DNA from: an uncultured Ruminococcus sp. | GTDB taxonomy: Bacteria > Bacillota > Clostridia > RUG12999 | Direction: 5' to 3' | Length of the DNA stretch: 55,747 bases | NCBI GenBank assembly: GCA_902784805.1 | Contig: CACZWD010000017.1 | Span: forward strand, 1-55,747 | Part shown: in pieces, positions 27,793-36,309 of the stretch | Layout: each line of letters opens with the position of its first letter | How positions within the stretch are numbered: position 1 is the stretch's first letter | Notes under the pieces: model-generated | Told to the model about the DNA's origin: nothing | What the model saw: the letters and a program-made list of their open reading frames with translations, nothing else | The model's database searches: none | Position numbers and translations under genes: made by a program

Positions 27793-29478
27793 ATGAAAGC
27801 CCGATTTATTTATTTTGACGGCAGCGAAAGAACCGTCGATGTGCAGTGTAAAACGGAAAATGGTATAACGAAAGCGTTTTTGCCAAAAGAAGCGGCAGAT
27901 GAGAGTGTACAGTATATTGATTTTTTATATGATTATTTTACCGCTAACGTTGGCGATGAAGGTTATTTTGTGACAAATCAGGCGGCGGACGGAACATTTA
28001 TAACAAGGTTTATGGAGCGTGAGGACTGCGCTTTTTCAAAAGACCACAGTTTTATTGCCTGTTACGGTATAAACAAAGGAAAGGGCGGTACGCTTGCCAT
28101 AGTTACCGGTATGAGATATGATTTCGGTATGGAAATAATGCTGAAAAATGGTATTTACAGCCTATATCCGCGGTTTTATATTGACGGAGATGAAATGTAT
28201 GAGGATATATGTGTGGAATTTTATGAGCTTAAAGACGGCTCGTATTCCGCAATGGCGAGAAAATACAGGGAATTTCAGCTTACAAGAGGCGGATGCGTAC
28301 CTTTAAAAGAACGTGCAGAAAAAGACGCGCGGCTTATGAAAGCGACAAAAGGCATTGAAGTGCGTATTCGTCAAGGCTGGAAGCCTGCGCCGAGTCCCGT
28401 TGAAAATCAGACGCCCGAAACAGAGCCGCCAATGCATGTAGCCTGCACCTTTGAGCGCGTAGGAGATATAGCGGATGAATTTAAAAAACGAGGTATTAAT
28501 AACGCTGAATTTTGCCTTGTGGGATGGAACAGCGGCGGTCATGACGGCAGGTTTCCGCAGCTTCTTCCCGTTGAGCCAAAGCTCGGCGGCGAAAAAAAGA
28601 TGACAGAACTTGTAAAGAAGCTGCAGAATATGGGCTTTGTCGTTGTTTGTCACGATGACGCGACAGCGGCATATACAATAGCGGACTGTTTTGATGAGGA
28701 ATATCTGCTTAAAAATAAGGATTTAAGCCTTCACAAAAGACCATATTGCTGGTCAGGTGGCAGACCGCATAAAATTTGTCCCAAAAGGCAATATGAGCGT
28801 TTTGAGATAAGCAACCAGGAGCTTATAAAAAGATTTGGTTTTGAAGGCGTACATTATATTGATGTTATAACAATTTTGCCGCTTTTAAAATGCTATGACA
28901 AAAATCACCCGTTAAATCGCCGTGACAGTGCCGAATGGTACAGAAAAATAATGCGCCTCGCGCGTAAAAATTTTGGCGGTTTTGCGTCGGAGTCGGGATA
29001 TGATTTTGGGGCAGCGGACACCGACTATGTTATGTATCCCGTCTATAAAACGGAGCCTGACGAAAACAATCCGCTGTGCGATAAATATGTGCCGTTTTGG
29101 CATATTGTATATCACGGAATTTTGATGTATAATCCTTGTACATTTACACTGAATTATACAGCGAAGGGTGTAAAAAACAGGCTTAAGTATTTTGAATGGG
29201 GCGGCAGACCGCTTGTTTGTTATTATGCGAATTTTGCTGTCGGAAACAACTGGATGGGACTTGAGGATTTTTTGACAGATACGGATGAGCAACTTAAAGA
29301 CAGCGTGCGGAAAATCAAACAAATGGCGGAGGATTATGAGGAAATGAAACCAGAACGCTTTGAGTTTATCGAAAGTCACGAGGAAATCTCAGACGGAGTT
29401 TACAAGACGGTTTATTCAAACGGAACAGAGGTTGTGGTTGATTATAATAAGGAAACTTACAAAATAGAAAGAATGTAA
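27793..29478 (+). CDS. Putative intracellular glycosidase-like protein (DUF5696-like)
   Basis: About 561 aa without a signal peptide. After a beta-rich N-terminal part (about 1-185), a TIM-barrel-like region carries VGWNSGGHDGRFPQLLP (about 244-260), GFVVVCHDDATAAY, HYIDVITILP, and FGGFASESGYDFGAADTDY; the end is a small beta domain with the YSNGTEVVVDYN tail common in this group. The layout recalls DUF5696 and GH101/GH129 proteins. No catalytic residues can be fixed by eye. Pairing with an AraC regulator supports carbohydrate use. Confidence 0.6.
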   Translation: MKARFIYFDGSERTVDVQCKTENGITKAFLPKEAADESVQYIDFLYDYFTANVGDEGYFVTNQAADGTFITRFMEREDCAFSKDHSFIACYGINKGKGGTLAIVTGMRYDFGMEIMLKNGIYSLYPRFYIDGDEMYEDICVEFYELKDGSYSAMARKYREFQLTRGGCVPLKERAEKDARLMKATKGIEVRIRQGWKPAPSPVENQTPETEPPMHVACTFERVGDIADEFKKRGINNAEFCLVGWNSGGHDGRFPQLLPVEPKLGGEKKMTELVKKLQNMGFVVVCHDDATAAYTIADCFDEEYLLKNKDLSLHKRPYCWSGGRPHKICPKRQYERFEISNQELIKRFGFEGVHYIDVITILPLLKCYDKNHPLNRRDSAEWYRKIMRLARKNFGGFASESGYDFGAADTDYVMYPVYKTEPDENNPLCDKYVPFWHIVYHGILMYNPCTFTLNYTAKGVKNRLKYFEWGGRPLVCYYANFAVGNNWMGLEDFLTDTDEQLKDSVRKIKQMAEDYEEMKPERFEFIESHEEISDGVYKTVYSNGTEVVVDYNKETYKIERM

Positions 29479-29496
29479 TAAAAATCAGTATTTTTG

Positions 29497-29541
29497 CACC
29501 GTTAATTCATGCGAAATTTGTAGAATTAACGGTGTTTTTTT
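29497..29541 (+). terminator. Intrinsic terminator
   Basis: A perfect 12-bp stem (29497-29508 with 29523-29534) followed by seven Ts, 20 bp after the glycosidase-like gene. Confidence 0.93.
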
Positions 29542-29562
29542 ATGTTACTGATAATTATGATA

Positions 29563-29591
29563 TTGACTAATCAAAATAATTATAGTATAAT
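29563..29591 (+). promoter_or_regulatory. Sigma-A promoter of the surface-protein group
   Basis: TTGACT (29563-29568), 17-bp spacer, TATAAT (29586-29591). Confidence 0.87.
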
Positions 29592-29637
29592 TAAATTATA
29601 TAGGTTTGTCTATTACTAAAAAAGGAAGGTGAATTTA

Positions 29638-30816
29638 TTGAAAAAATTTGCATTTTTTATGTTAATTATTTTAACCTTTTGTTGTATGATGTCATTTGCG
29701 GACGCTGATTTTATCTCGCCCGAAGGCGCGGTTGATGAGGACGGAACGCTTATAGCATATGAAGTCGGTGTTGACGGCGTGCTTTCGATACCTGCCGTTA
29801 TAAACGATGTTCAGGTTAAGAAGATTGCTGCTGACGTCTTTAAAGGGGCAAGTGTAGGCAGTGTGTATATCGGAGAAGGAATAGAAGAAATAGGAAACAG
29901 CGCTTTCTCGGCAAGTACGGCTGATTATGTCGATATTCCCGTAAGCGTTAAAAAAATCGGGGATTACGCTTTCAAAGATTGCGGTAATCTGACTTCTTTT
30001 TCCATATATTCGGACGATATTGTTTTCGGTAAGGAAGCTTTTTACGGGACAGGATATCTTCATATCGGAGTTCCCTGCACGGCAGACCTTTTAAGTCTTC
30101 ACGATAACATTATTGACGCTAAGGGTGATGAAGATTTTACATTTGATATTATGCATACCGCGCTTGTTCCGAGTATGGTAGAAAAAGATATGTTCGGGCA
30201 CAGTATGATTATCTGTAATGATTGCGGCTTTAAAGGAAGCGTTTATCTTGACAATGTTGTTTTACCGTTTGAAGATGTTTCAAACGATGCCTGGTATTAT
30301 CCTTATGTGTCAACAGCTTATGAATTTGGCATTTTAAAAGGTAAAAGCGAAACGGTTTTTGACCCGAACGCTAATATGACGCTTGCGGAAGCTGCGAAAA
30401 TAGCGGCTTGCATACATATGTATTTTACAGATGATGCTTATAATTTTGAGGCAGAAAGCGAAAAATGGTATGAGCCTTATGTGCAATATTGCTATGATAA
30501 TAAAATTGTTGATGTTCATGTTAGCTTTGACTGGGAAAAGACAGCAACAAGAAGCGAGATGGCTTATTTGTTTTCAAGAGCGGATACGGGCGAATATGAA
30601 CCGAATCCCGATGTACCGCTTACGGATATACCGGATGTAGATGATAAAACTTCGTTTGCCGAGAATATTCTCGCGCTTTACAGAAGGGGCATAGCAACAG
30701 GCAGCGACGAATATTATGCCTTTTGTCCGGACGCTTATGTTAAACGCTCGGAGGCAGCAGCTTTTATATCAAGAATTATCTGCTATGATATGAGAGTGGA
30801 TTTGCCGAAGGGTTAA
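29638..30816 (+). CDS. Secreted LRR (BspA-type) protein with SLH domains
   Basis: About 392 aa starting at TTG (AAGG-GTG site upstream). A signal peptide (residues about 1-22, KKFAFFMLIILTFCCMMSFA) is followed by BspA-like leucine-rich repeats (IEEIGNSAFSAS, VKKIGDYAFKDCGNL), then about three SLH repeats (DVSNDAWYYPYVSTAYEFG; WYEPYVQYCYDNKI; AENILALYRRGIATG with SEAAAFISRI). It is probably held on the cell wall through the SLH part. Function may be adhesion; that is inference. Confidence 0.82.
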   Translation: MKKFAFFMLIILTFCCMMSFADADFISPEGAVDEDGTLIAYEVGVDGVLSIPAVINDVQVKKIAADVFKGASVGSVYIGEGIEEIGNSAFSASTADYVDIPVSVKKIGDYAFKDCGNLTSFSIYSDDIVFGKEAFYGTGYLHIGVPCTADLLSLHDNIIDAKGDEDFTFDIMHTALVPSMVEKDMFGHSMIICNDCGFKGSVYLDNVVLPFEDVSNDAWYYPYVSTAYEFGILKGKSETVFDPNANMTLAEAAKIAACIHMYFTDDAYNFEAESEKWYEPYVQYCYDNKIVDVHVSFDWEKTATRSEMAYLFSRADTGEYEPNPDVPLTDIPDVDDKTSFAENILALYRRGIATGSDEYYAFCPDAYVKRSEAAAFISRIICYDMRVDLPKG

Positions 30817-30849
30817 ATTATAATAAAAATAAAAAGAGGAGGATATTTT

Positions 30850-31731
30850 ATGGGTTTAGGAGATTTTTTTAAAAAAAAGTTTGGTAAGCAGATTTGTACG
30901 CTTTGCGGGAGTGAATGTGGAGTAATGCATCGCTCGAAAATTAAGGGCGGCGAATATGTTTGCAATATCTGTGAAAGGCAGTGCAGTAAATTTGTAAGAC
31001 TTTCGGAGCTTACAAAGCCGGAAGTAAGCGGTCATATCGAGTATATGAAGCGCCAAGAGAAGCTGTATAACGAATGTTTTGTGAATGCGAAAAGGGATAC
31101 ATATCCATCGGCATTTCATAATCAGGCAATATCGTTTGCCGATGAAATCGGAATGTTTGAGATTATGGACAGAAATACTTCACAGAACAAGGTTAATCAT
31201 GAGCTTTTCCGGTACGACCAGGTTTTGGGCTATGAGAGATATGTAGAAAAGGAAAAACCTACCGAGCCGGGCAAGCCTGAAATCTTTAAGGAAGCCGGTG
31301 TTAAAATACGTCTTGTTGGTATGCAGGACCATATCGAAAACGATATGGAAAAAGCAAATATGGGACTTCGTTCGCACCCTTACGTTAAAAGAGAAATTAA
31401 GGTTGTTTTCCATACAAAAGAGGGCGAAACGGATTATACTGATAACGCGGTTGCGCATTTTGACCATATTTTCGGTGTTCATGATAATGAAAGCGGCTTG
31501 TTCAGTCTTGGCATGAACAAAAAAGAAAAACGTGACCTTATGGCGGGTGTTGCGGCAGTCAAAACCGCAATGGCAGCCGTAAAGGTTGCAAAAGAGGGTG
31601 AAGAATCTCTTACAGAGGAAAAGAAAGCCGAAATTCAGAAGAATATGGAAGCTATGGAGGACGCCAAGACGGGCGGACTTGCAGAATATACAAGGCGTGC
31701 CGACGCGGCTGAAGAAAAAGCGTGGAATTAA
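30850..31731 (+). CDS. DUF4428-type zinc-ribbon protein
   Basis: A 293-aa cytoplasmic protein. The N-terminal zinc ribbon is CTLCGSECG (residues 17-25) with VCNICERQC (about 42-50), fitting DUF4428. The middle part is beta-rich and unrecognised, with a NAVAHFDHIFGVHDNESGL segment; the end is a charged helix rich in Ala, Glu and Lys. Lies 34 bp after the LRR/SLH gene and 20 bp before the lipoprotein, so probably co-transcribed. Function unknown. Confidence 0.65.
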   Translation: MGLGDFFKKKFGKQICTLCGSECGVMHRSKIKGGEYVCNICERQCSKFVRLSELTKPEVSGHIEYMKRQEKLYNECFVNAKRDTYPSAFHNQAISFADEIGMFEIMDRNTSQNKVNHELFRYDQVLGYERYVEKEKPTEPGKPEIFKEAGVKIRLVGMQDHIENDMEKANMGLRSHPYVKREIKVVFHTKEGETDYTDNAVAHFDHIFGVHDNESGLFSLGMNKKEKRDLMAGVAAVKTAMAAVKVAKEGEESLTEEKKAEIQKNMEAMEDAKTGGLAEYTRRADAAEEKAWN

Positions 31732-31751
31732 CAAAAAGGAGAAAAAGAAAA

Positions 31752-32360
31752 ATGAAAAAATTATTGGCACTTTTATTGTTGGGCGTGATGATATTTTCAC
31801 TTGCGGCATGCGGCGAAAAAACAGATGTTTCAAATGACGGACCGAACAGCACTGTAAGCGAAGACGACGAAGATGTTGTAAAGGAAATCAAGATGGTTTA
31901 CGGCGACGATGAAACACCGATTACACTTCATAAGCCGAAAAACGCGTCGTTTACATTAGGCGCCGACAATCCCGAAGACGCCGGAGACCTTGTTGGACTT
32001 TCAGCCGACGACTATTCCTGGGACGCAGAAGTTATGGGATATAAAAACTATGGCGATATCGGAAGCAACGAGCCTTTTGTTGAATATTATTTCCTTGGCA
32101 AAGTTGTATCTGAGGATTACGAATCATATAATGAAGAAGCTGTCGAGCTTGGTATAAGCTACGAGGGTAAACCCGTAAAAGCTATCAGATACACATATAA
32201 AACAACCGATGATGACGAGGAATATTCGGAGTGTTTTGTAGGTTTTGAGTATGAAGGCAGTGATGACAGCGGTCTTATGGGAATTAAAATAGGCGATTTT
32301 GACGAGGACCTTTCGGACAGTGAGCTTAAAGAATTGTTCAGTGAGCTTTTTGGACTTTAA
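31752..32360 (+). CDS. Predicted lipoprotein, unknown function
   Basis: About 202 aa. A signal peptide with a lipobox (IFSLAAC, Cys at about residue 20) predicts attachment to the outer face of the membrane. The rest is very acidic (Asp/Glu-rich, DDDEEYSECF-like) with no recognised domain. ATG 31752 follows AAGGAG; an upstream GTG overlaps the preceding gene. Last gene of a three-gene surface group. Confidence 0.75.
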   Translation: MKKLLALLLLGVMIFSLAACGEKTDVSNDGPNSTVSEDDEDVVKEIKMVYGDDETPITLHKPKNASFTLGADNPEDAGDLVGLSADDYSWDAEVMGYKNYGDIGSNEPFVEYYFLGKVVSEDYESYNEEAVELGISYEGKPVKAIRYTYKTTDDDEEYSECFVGFEYEGSDDSGLMGIKIGDFDEDLSDSELKELFSELFGL

Positions 32361-32428
32361 AATTAATAATAATACGGGAAAAGAAAATTTATGAAAAAAT
32401 ATCCCGAATAAACGAATAAAATTAAAGG

Positions 32429-32464
32429 CGGGCGGCACAGTTTTCTTTGAAACCGTGCCGCCCG
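32429..32464. terminator. Large palindrome between convergent genes
   Basis: CGGGCGGCAC pairs with GTGCCGCCCG around a 16-nt loop that itself has a TTTC-GAAA pairing. T-rich flanks suggest termination in both directions. The arms and loop resemble the internal hairpin of the dispersed repeat at 45444-45473. Confidence 0.75.
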
Positions 32465-32481
32465 ATTATATATACCGAAAG

Positions 32482-32886
32482 TTACATAAGTATTCCGGCT
32501 TTTTTTAACACATCAAGCGCAAGATTGTTGTTTTCAACACGAAGAACAATGCAGGCACTGCCTTTTTCACGGGAGAAGAAGGCGTAAGAGTATTTAATGC
32601 TTATGTTATTTTCGGCAAGCACGGAAAGAATATTCGTAAGACTTCCCGGCGTATCGGGTACGGTCACCGAAAGAACGGTGATAAGCTTGCAGGGAAAATT
32701 GTTTGCCTGCAAAAGCATTGCTGTATCGTCCGGTCGGTCAACAATTATACGGAGTATGCCGTAATCCTGTGTTTCGGCAATAGAAAGTGCCTGAATATCA
32801 ATGTTTTCATCAGCGAGAAGTTTGATAAACTCGGCAAGCTTTCCTGATTTGTTTTCAAGAAATACGGATATCTGGTTTATAAACAT
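32482..32886 (-). CDS. Tandem ACT-domain protein
   Basis: A 134-aa protein of two ACT domains: residues about 1-65 (ISVFLENKSGKLAEFIKLL) and about 70-134 (VTVPDTPGSLTNILSVLAE). ACT domains bind amino acids, so this is a likely ligand-sensing partner of the acyl-CoA ligase 17 bp upstream. The same pairing is common in Clostridia that ferment aromatic amino acids. No catalytic domain is present. Confidence 0.88.
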   Translation of the reverse strand: MFINQISVFLENKSGKLAEFIKLLADENIDIQALSIAETQDYGILRIIVDRPDDTAMLLQANNFPCKLITVLSVTVPDTPGSLTNILSVLAENNISIKYSYAFFSREKGSACIVLRVENNNLALDVLKKAGILM

Positions 32887-32903
32887 AATTTTTCCTCCTT
32901 TTT

Positions 32904-34205
32904 TTAATAAAGCTTACGGTTATCGATTACACGTACCGCTTTTCCTTCGCTTCTTGTAATGGATTTGGGTGAAACAAGATGAACCTTCGCTGTAATGCCG
33001 AGCATCGCACGAAGAGCCTCAACAAGCTTTTTTTCCATGGCGGAAATATCCGAAAGACTGTCGGTGAAAAGTCCTGTCGGCATTTCAACGTTAATGTCAA
33101 GAGTATCGGTGTTGTTTACACGGTCAACAACAATCTGATAGTTTGCGCTCATTCCGTTGTTTAAAAGGACGGTTTCAATCTGTGACGGGAACACATTTAC
33201 CCCTCTTATAATGAGCATATCATCAGAACGTCCCATCGGTTTTGACATACGTACATGTGTACGTCCGCAGGAACAGGGTGCGTCATTTAAAACGCATATG
33301 TCACGGGTGCGGTAACGAATCATCGGGAAAGCTTCTTTTGTTATAGCCGTAAACACAAGCTCGCCCTTTTGTCCGTGCGGTAAAACTTCTTCGGTTACGG
33401 GGTCAATAATTTCGGCAATGAAATGGTCTTCGTTTATATGCATACCTTTTTGCTCTTCACACTCAAAAGCAACGCCGGGACCGGAAAGCTCTGTTAAGCC
33501 GTATATATCGTACGCTTTAATGCCGAGCTTGTCCTCAATATCGTGACGCATTTCCTCCGTCCATGCTTCAGCGCCGAATATACCGGCTTTAAGCTTTATT
33601 TTATCACGGGCGCCAGTTTCTGCCGCGCTTTCGGCAAGATAAGCCGCGTAGGATGGAGTGCAGCAAAGAATAGTTGCTCCAAGGTCTGTCATAAATTGGA
33701 GCTGGCGCTCCGTATTACCCGAAGACATAGGAAGCGTAAGACTGCCGACTTTTTGTGAGCCGCCGTTAAGACCGAAGCCGCCCGTGAACAGCCCGTAACC
33801 GTAAGCAACCTGCACAACATCTTCGTTGCTTCCGCCCGCGGCGGTAATGGCTCTTGCGCAGCAATCGTCCCAAAGGTCAATATCGTTTTGAGTATAAAAA
33901 GCGACAACACGCTTGCCTGTTGTTCCCGATGTTGAGTGAATCCTTACACATTCCGACAAAGGCTTTGCCAGAAGTCCGTAGGGATAAGCTTCACGCAAAT
34001 CGCTTTTGCTTAAAAAAGGGAGCTTATGTAAATCCTCTACGCCACGAATATCATCGGGAGTAACTCCTTTTTCCTTCATTTTTTCACGGTAGTAAGGCAC
34101 ATTGTCATATACACGACGTATCTGCTTTACAAGCCGTTCGCTTTGAAGAGCATTAAGCTCATCGCGGCTCATTGTTTCAATTTCCGGTTGGTAATAACGT
34201 TTCAA
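32904..34205 (-). CDS. paaK: Phenylacetate-CoA ligase family protein
   Basis: A 433-aa AMP-forming enzyme that activates an aryl acid (phenylacetate, indoleacetate or similar) to its CoA thioester. The ATP loop STSGTTGKR is at 91-99; DIYGLTELSGPG and RYRTRDIC follow, with a C-terminal lid containing RSDDMLIIRGVNVFPSQIE. It starts with TTG after GGTG. Upstream is a Phe/Tyr-rich leader peptide with a terminator, pointing to control by aromatic amino acid supply. No indolepyruvate oxidoreductase genes lie in the window. Confidence 0.9.
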   Translation of the reverse strand: MKRYYQPEIETMSRDELNALQSERLVKQIRRVYDNVPYYREKMKEKGVTPDDIRGVEDLHKLPFLSKSDLREAYPYGLLAKPLSECVRIHSTSGTTGKRVVAFYTQNDIDLWDDCCARAITAAGGSNEDVVQVAYGYGLFTGGFGLNGGSQKVGSLTLPMSSGNTERQLQFMTDLGATILCCTPSYAAYLAESAAETGARDKIKLKAGIFGAEAWTEEMRHDIEDKLGIKAYDIYGLTELSGPGVAFECEEQKGMHINEDHFIAEIIDPVTEEVLPHGQKGELVFTAITKEAFPMIRYRTRDICVLNDAPCSCGRTHVRMSKPMGRSDDMLIIRGVNVFPSQIETVLLNNGMSANYQIVVDRVNNTDTLDINVEMPTGLFTDSLSDISAMEKKLVEALRAMLGITAKVHLVSPKSITRSEGKAVRVIDNRKLY

Positions 34206-34234
34206 TTTTCGTCACCGCTTTCAAAAAAATTAAT

Positions 34235-34286
34235 AAAAAAAACATCCACTTCTGATTTTTCCTCACGAAAAACAGCGGTGGATGTT
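34235..34286 (-). terminator. Attenuator terminator before paaK
   Basis: On the minus strand AACATCCAC pairs with GTGGATGTT, with inner CTG/CAG and TTTTTC/GAAAAA pairings and a short gtgag loop, followed by a run of eight Ts. It lies between the leader peptide and paaK, so it would stop transcription before the structural genes. Confidence 0.85.
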
Positions 34287-34297
34287 GATTTACCGTT

Positions 34298-34381
34298 TTA
34301 AGCCCGTTTTGGAACAAGGCGGTAAAGCATACGATCCATCGCAACCGTAAAGACAAAATAAAAAGAAAATATTCGTTTCAC
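34298..34381 (-). CDS. 27-aa aromatic-rich leader peptide
   Basis: A GTG-started ORF with AGGA eight bases upstream. Its start reads (M)KRIFSFYFVFTV, with four Phe and one Tyr in eight codons, and it ends MLYRLVPKRA. Its TTTACCG segment (34320-34326) can pair with CGGTAAA just after the stop (34289-34295), a step in front of the terminator stem. This is the layout of a ribosome-mediated attenuator: stalling at Phe codons would change downstream pairing. The peptide itself need have no other role. Confidence 0.65.
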   Translation of the reverse strand: MKRIFSFYFVFTVAMDRMLYRLVPKRA

Positions 34382-34420
34382 TTAAGCTTTCCTGCCTTTC
34401 CAAAAAAAATTATATGTTTA

Positions 34421-34449
34421 ATTATACATTATTGTGCATAAAAAGTCAA
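34421..34449 (-). promoter_or_regulatory. Sigma-A promoter of the paaK leader
   Basis: Minus strand TTGACT, 17-bp spacer, TATAAT (34421-34426). The transcript would begin about 30 nt before the leader peptide. Confidence 0.9.
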
Positions 34450-34471
34450 GAGTTTTTACAAATTTTTTTAA

Positions 34472-34570
34472 ATTTTTAGAAAAATTTATATTATCAGCGA
34501 TTACGAATTTCCGAAGGAAACAAAAGCAAAATATCCAAATACAATATTTGAATATGTCACCGATAACTAA
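34472..34570 (+). pseudogene. Possible C-terminal gene remnant
   Basis: A start-less open stretch of 32 codons ends SDYEFPKETKAKYPNTIFEY plus four residues and a stop. The composition looks like real protein, but nothing upstream is coding. It may be the stump of a lost gene; chance is not excluded. Confidence 0.3.
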
Positions 34571-34574
34571 ATAT

Positions 34575-35108
34575 TTATCCTCCAAAAAATAATCCCGAAA
34601 ATAATATGGCGCAAATAACGCCCGTTATATTCGCGAGAAGCGCGCCCAAAACGGTTTTGCCGTTGTCCTTTATTCCTGCCGCTCCGAAAAAAAGCGCAAT
34701 CGTGTAAAAAGTTGTTTCGGTAGCCCCCATAATAACCGAGGCAAGCCTTCCCGCATAACTGTCCGGACCAAAGGCGTTTAAAATATCTGCGGTTATTCCG
34801 AGTGAAGCGCTGCCCGAAATGGGGCGAAGCAAAACAAGAGGCAGAATTTCCGCCGGAAGCCCCAGAAATTTTAAAAGCGGCGCCGCAAAATTTCCTATAA
34901 GCTCAAAGCTGCCGCAGGCGCGCATCATATTAACCGCCATCATAAGTCCTATTATGGAAGGAAGGATTTTCAGCGTTATTTTTATACCTTCTTCGGCACC
35001 CGCAGAAAAAAGTTCGTAAACTTCCTCCTTAGAGCAAAGTCCCGCAACAAGTACAGCGGTTATTACAAACGGAATAATATAATCCGAAATATTTTGTAAA
35101 ACAGTCAT
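34575..35108 (-). CDS. spmB: Spore maturation protein B
   Basis: A 177-aa polytopic membrane protein with the nucleoside-recognition (Gate) fold; LLRPISGSASLGI and MGATETTFYTIALFFGAAGI are hallmark segments. In Bacillus SpmA and SpmB are needed for normal spore-core dehydration. Pairing with spmA 15 bp upstream supports the call and suggests a sporulating host. Confidence 0.93.
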   Translation of the reverse strand: MTVLQNISDYIIPFVITAVLVAGLCSKEEVYELFSAGAEEGIKITLKILPSIIGLMMAVNMMRACGSFELIGNFAAPLLKFLGLPAEILPLVLLRPISGSASLGITADILNAFGPDSYAGRLASVIMGATETTFYTIALFFGAAGIKDNGKTVLGALLANITGVICAILFSGLFFGG

Positions 35109-35123
35109 AATTACACACTTTCT

Positions 35124-35699
35124 TTAAATTCTATTGCTTTTTTTGAAAGAAATTTTTGAGTATATTACGGCAACAGTAAGTGAACAGAGTGAAGCGCACC
35201 AAATGGGCAATATTATTTCAGCCGCGTTTTCGGAACCCGCAGCGGAACGCATAGCGATAACCGTTGAGGGGATCAGCTGAACAGAAACAGTATTTATAAG
35301 AGTAAAAGTAAAAATATCATTTTCAAGCCGTCCGTCCGATTCTTTCCGGAGTTTGTTTATCGCAGTAAGCGCCGCCGGTGTTGCGGCGTTTCCCATACCG
35401 AGAAGATTCGCGCTTATATTCATAATTATTGCTTTTCCCGCCTCGCTGTCAGGTTTAACATTTTTAAACAGAAAACGCGTTACAGGCTTTAAAAAGTATG
35501 AAACAGCGGCTATTACGCCGCTCTTTTCGGCAATTTTCATTATTCCGTTCCACATACAAATAACACCCAGCAGGCTTATACACATTGTCACAGCGTCCGA
35601 AGCTCCCTCAAGAGCGCTCTGTGCGGTTATGGAAAGTCTGTCCGTAAAAACAGATATGATAAATGAAAAAATTATCATATAACTCCAAAGCTTTGACAT
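35124..35699 (-). CDS. spmA: Spore maturation protein A
   Basis: A 191-aa membrane protein of the same Gate superfamily, with LGVICMWNGIMKIAEKSG, MNISANLLGMGNAATPAAL and TLINTVSVQLIPSTV. First gene of the spmAB pair, divergent from the AbrB gene. Confidence 0.93.
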   Translation of the reverse strand: MSKLWSYMIIFSFIISVFTDRLSITAQSALEGASDAVTMCISLLGVICMWNGIMKIAEKSGVIAAVSYFLKPVTRFLFKNVKPDSEAGKAIIMNISANLLGMGNAATPAALTAINKLRKESDGRLENDIFTFTLINTVSVQLIPSTVIAMRSAAGSENAAEIILPIWCASLCSLTVAVIYSKISFKKSNRI

Positions 35700-35727
35700 T
35701 TTTTTCTCCCCTTTAAACTAAATATAA

Positions 35728-35756
35728 TTGACATTTTTATTTATATGTGCTATAAT
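35728..35756 (+). promoter_or_regulatory. Sigma-A promoter of the abrB-like gene
   Basis: TTGACA (35728-35733), 17-bp spacer, TATAAT (35751-35756): a consensus promoter, with a roughly 65-nt leader before the start. Confidence 0.93.
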
Positions 35757-35829
35757 AAAGCGGTAGAATATTATTTTTCAGGTAAATTTTTATTGTGCCG
35801 TTTGTTTTTGGCGGCGGATTGGAGTTCGT

Positions 35830-36231
35830 ATGACATTTACCGGTATAGTACGTCGGGTAGATAGGCTCGGCAGGATAGTTTTGCCAAAAAAATTAAGGTT
35901 GGCGCTCGGGCTTAAAGAACTTACCGACCCGATAGAAATTTATTTAAACGGCAATGATATTGTCCTTAAAAAATTTACGGAAAACATGTCGGTTTTGGGC
36001 GATTTACGCTGCCTTGACAGCTTTGGCAGAATTGTAATTCCCATTGCTGTCAGAGAATTTTTGGGGATTGAATCACAGAGAGATTCTCTTGAAATTTACT
36101 GCGAAGAAAATAATATTATCTTGAGAAAATTTGAGCCTGTATGTATTTTTTGCGGTGAAAGCGAACATCTTACAAGCTTTAAAGGCAAAAAAATATGCAG
36201 CACATGTTTGAACGAGCTTAAACGAGCTTAA
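35830..36231 (+). CDS. Two-domain AbrB-like transition regulator with zinc ribbon
   Basis: A 133-aa DNA-binding protein. Residues 1-49 form one AbrB/SpoVT swapped-hairpin domain (TGIVRRVDRLGRIVLPKKLR), residues 54-101 a second (CLDSFGRIVIPIAVREFLGI), and Cys105/108/123/126 a zinc ribbon. Clostridial AbrB proteins normally have one such domain plus the ribbon (about 80 aa), so this chain contains an internal duplication. It probably governs growth-phase or sporulation genes. The stop lies in a 10-bp tandem repeat (36211-36230). Confidence 0.87.
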   Translation: MTFTGIVRRVDRLGRIVLPKKLRLALGLKELTDPIEIYLNGNDIVLKKFTENMSVLGDLRCLDSFGRIVIPIAVREFLGIESQRDSLEIYCEENNIILRKFEPVCIFCGESEHLTSFKGKKICSTCLNELKRA

Positions 36232-36309
36232 AAGATAATTTTGGTATTTTTTCCTTTTGTTCCGGATATAATATAGTATAAATTTCCGCACGAAAGGAAG
36301 TAAACCGAA

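Noticed and set aside
34206..34420. T-box or riboswitch before paaK
   Set aside because: No T-box motif; the coding leader peptide and terminator explain the region better.
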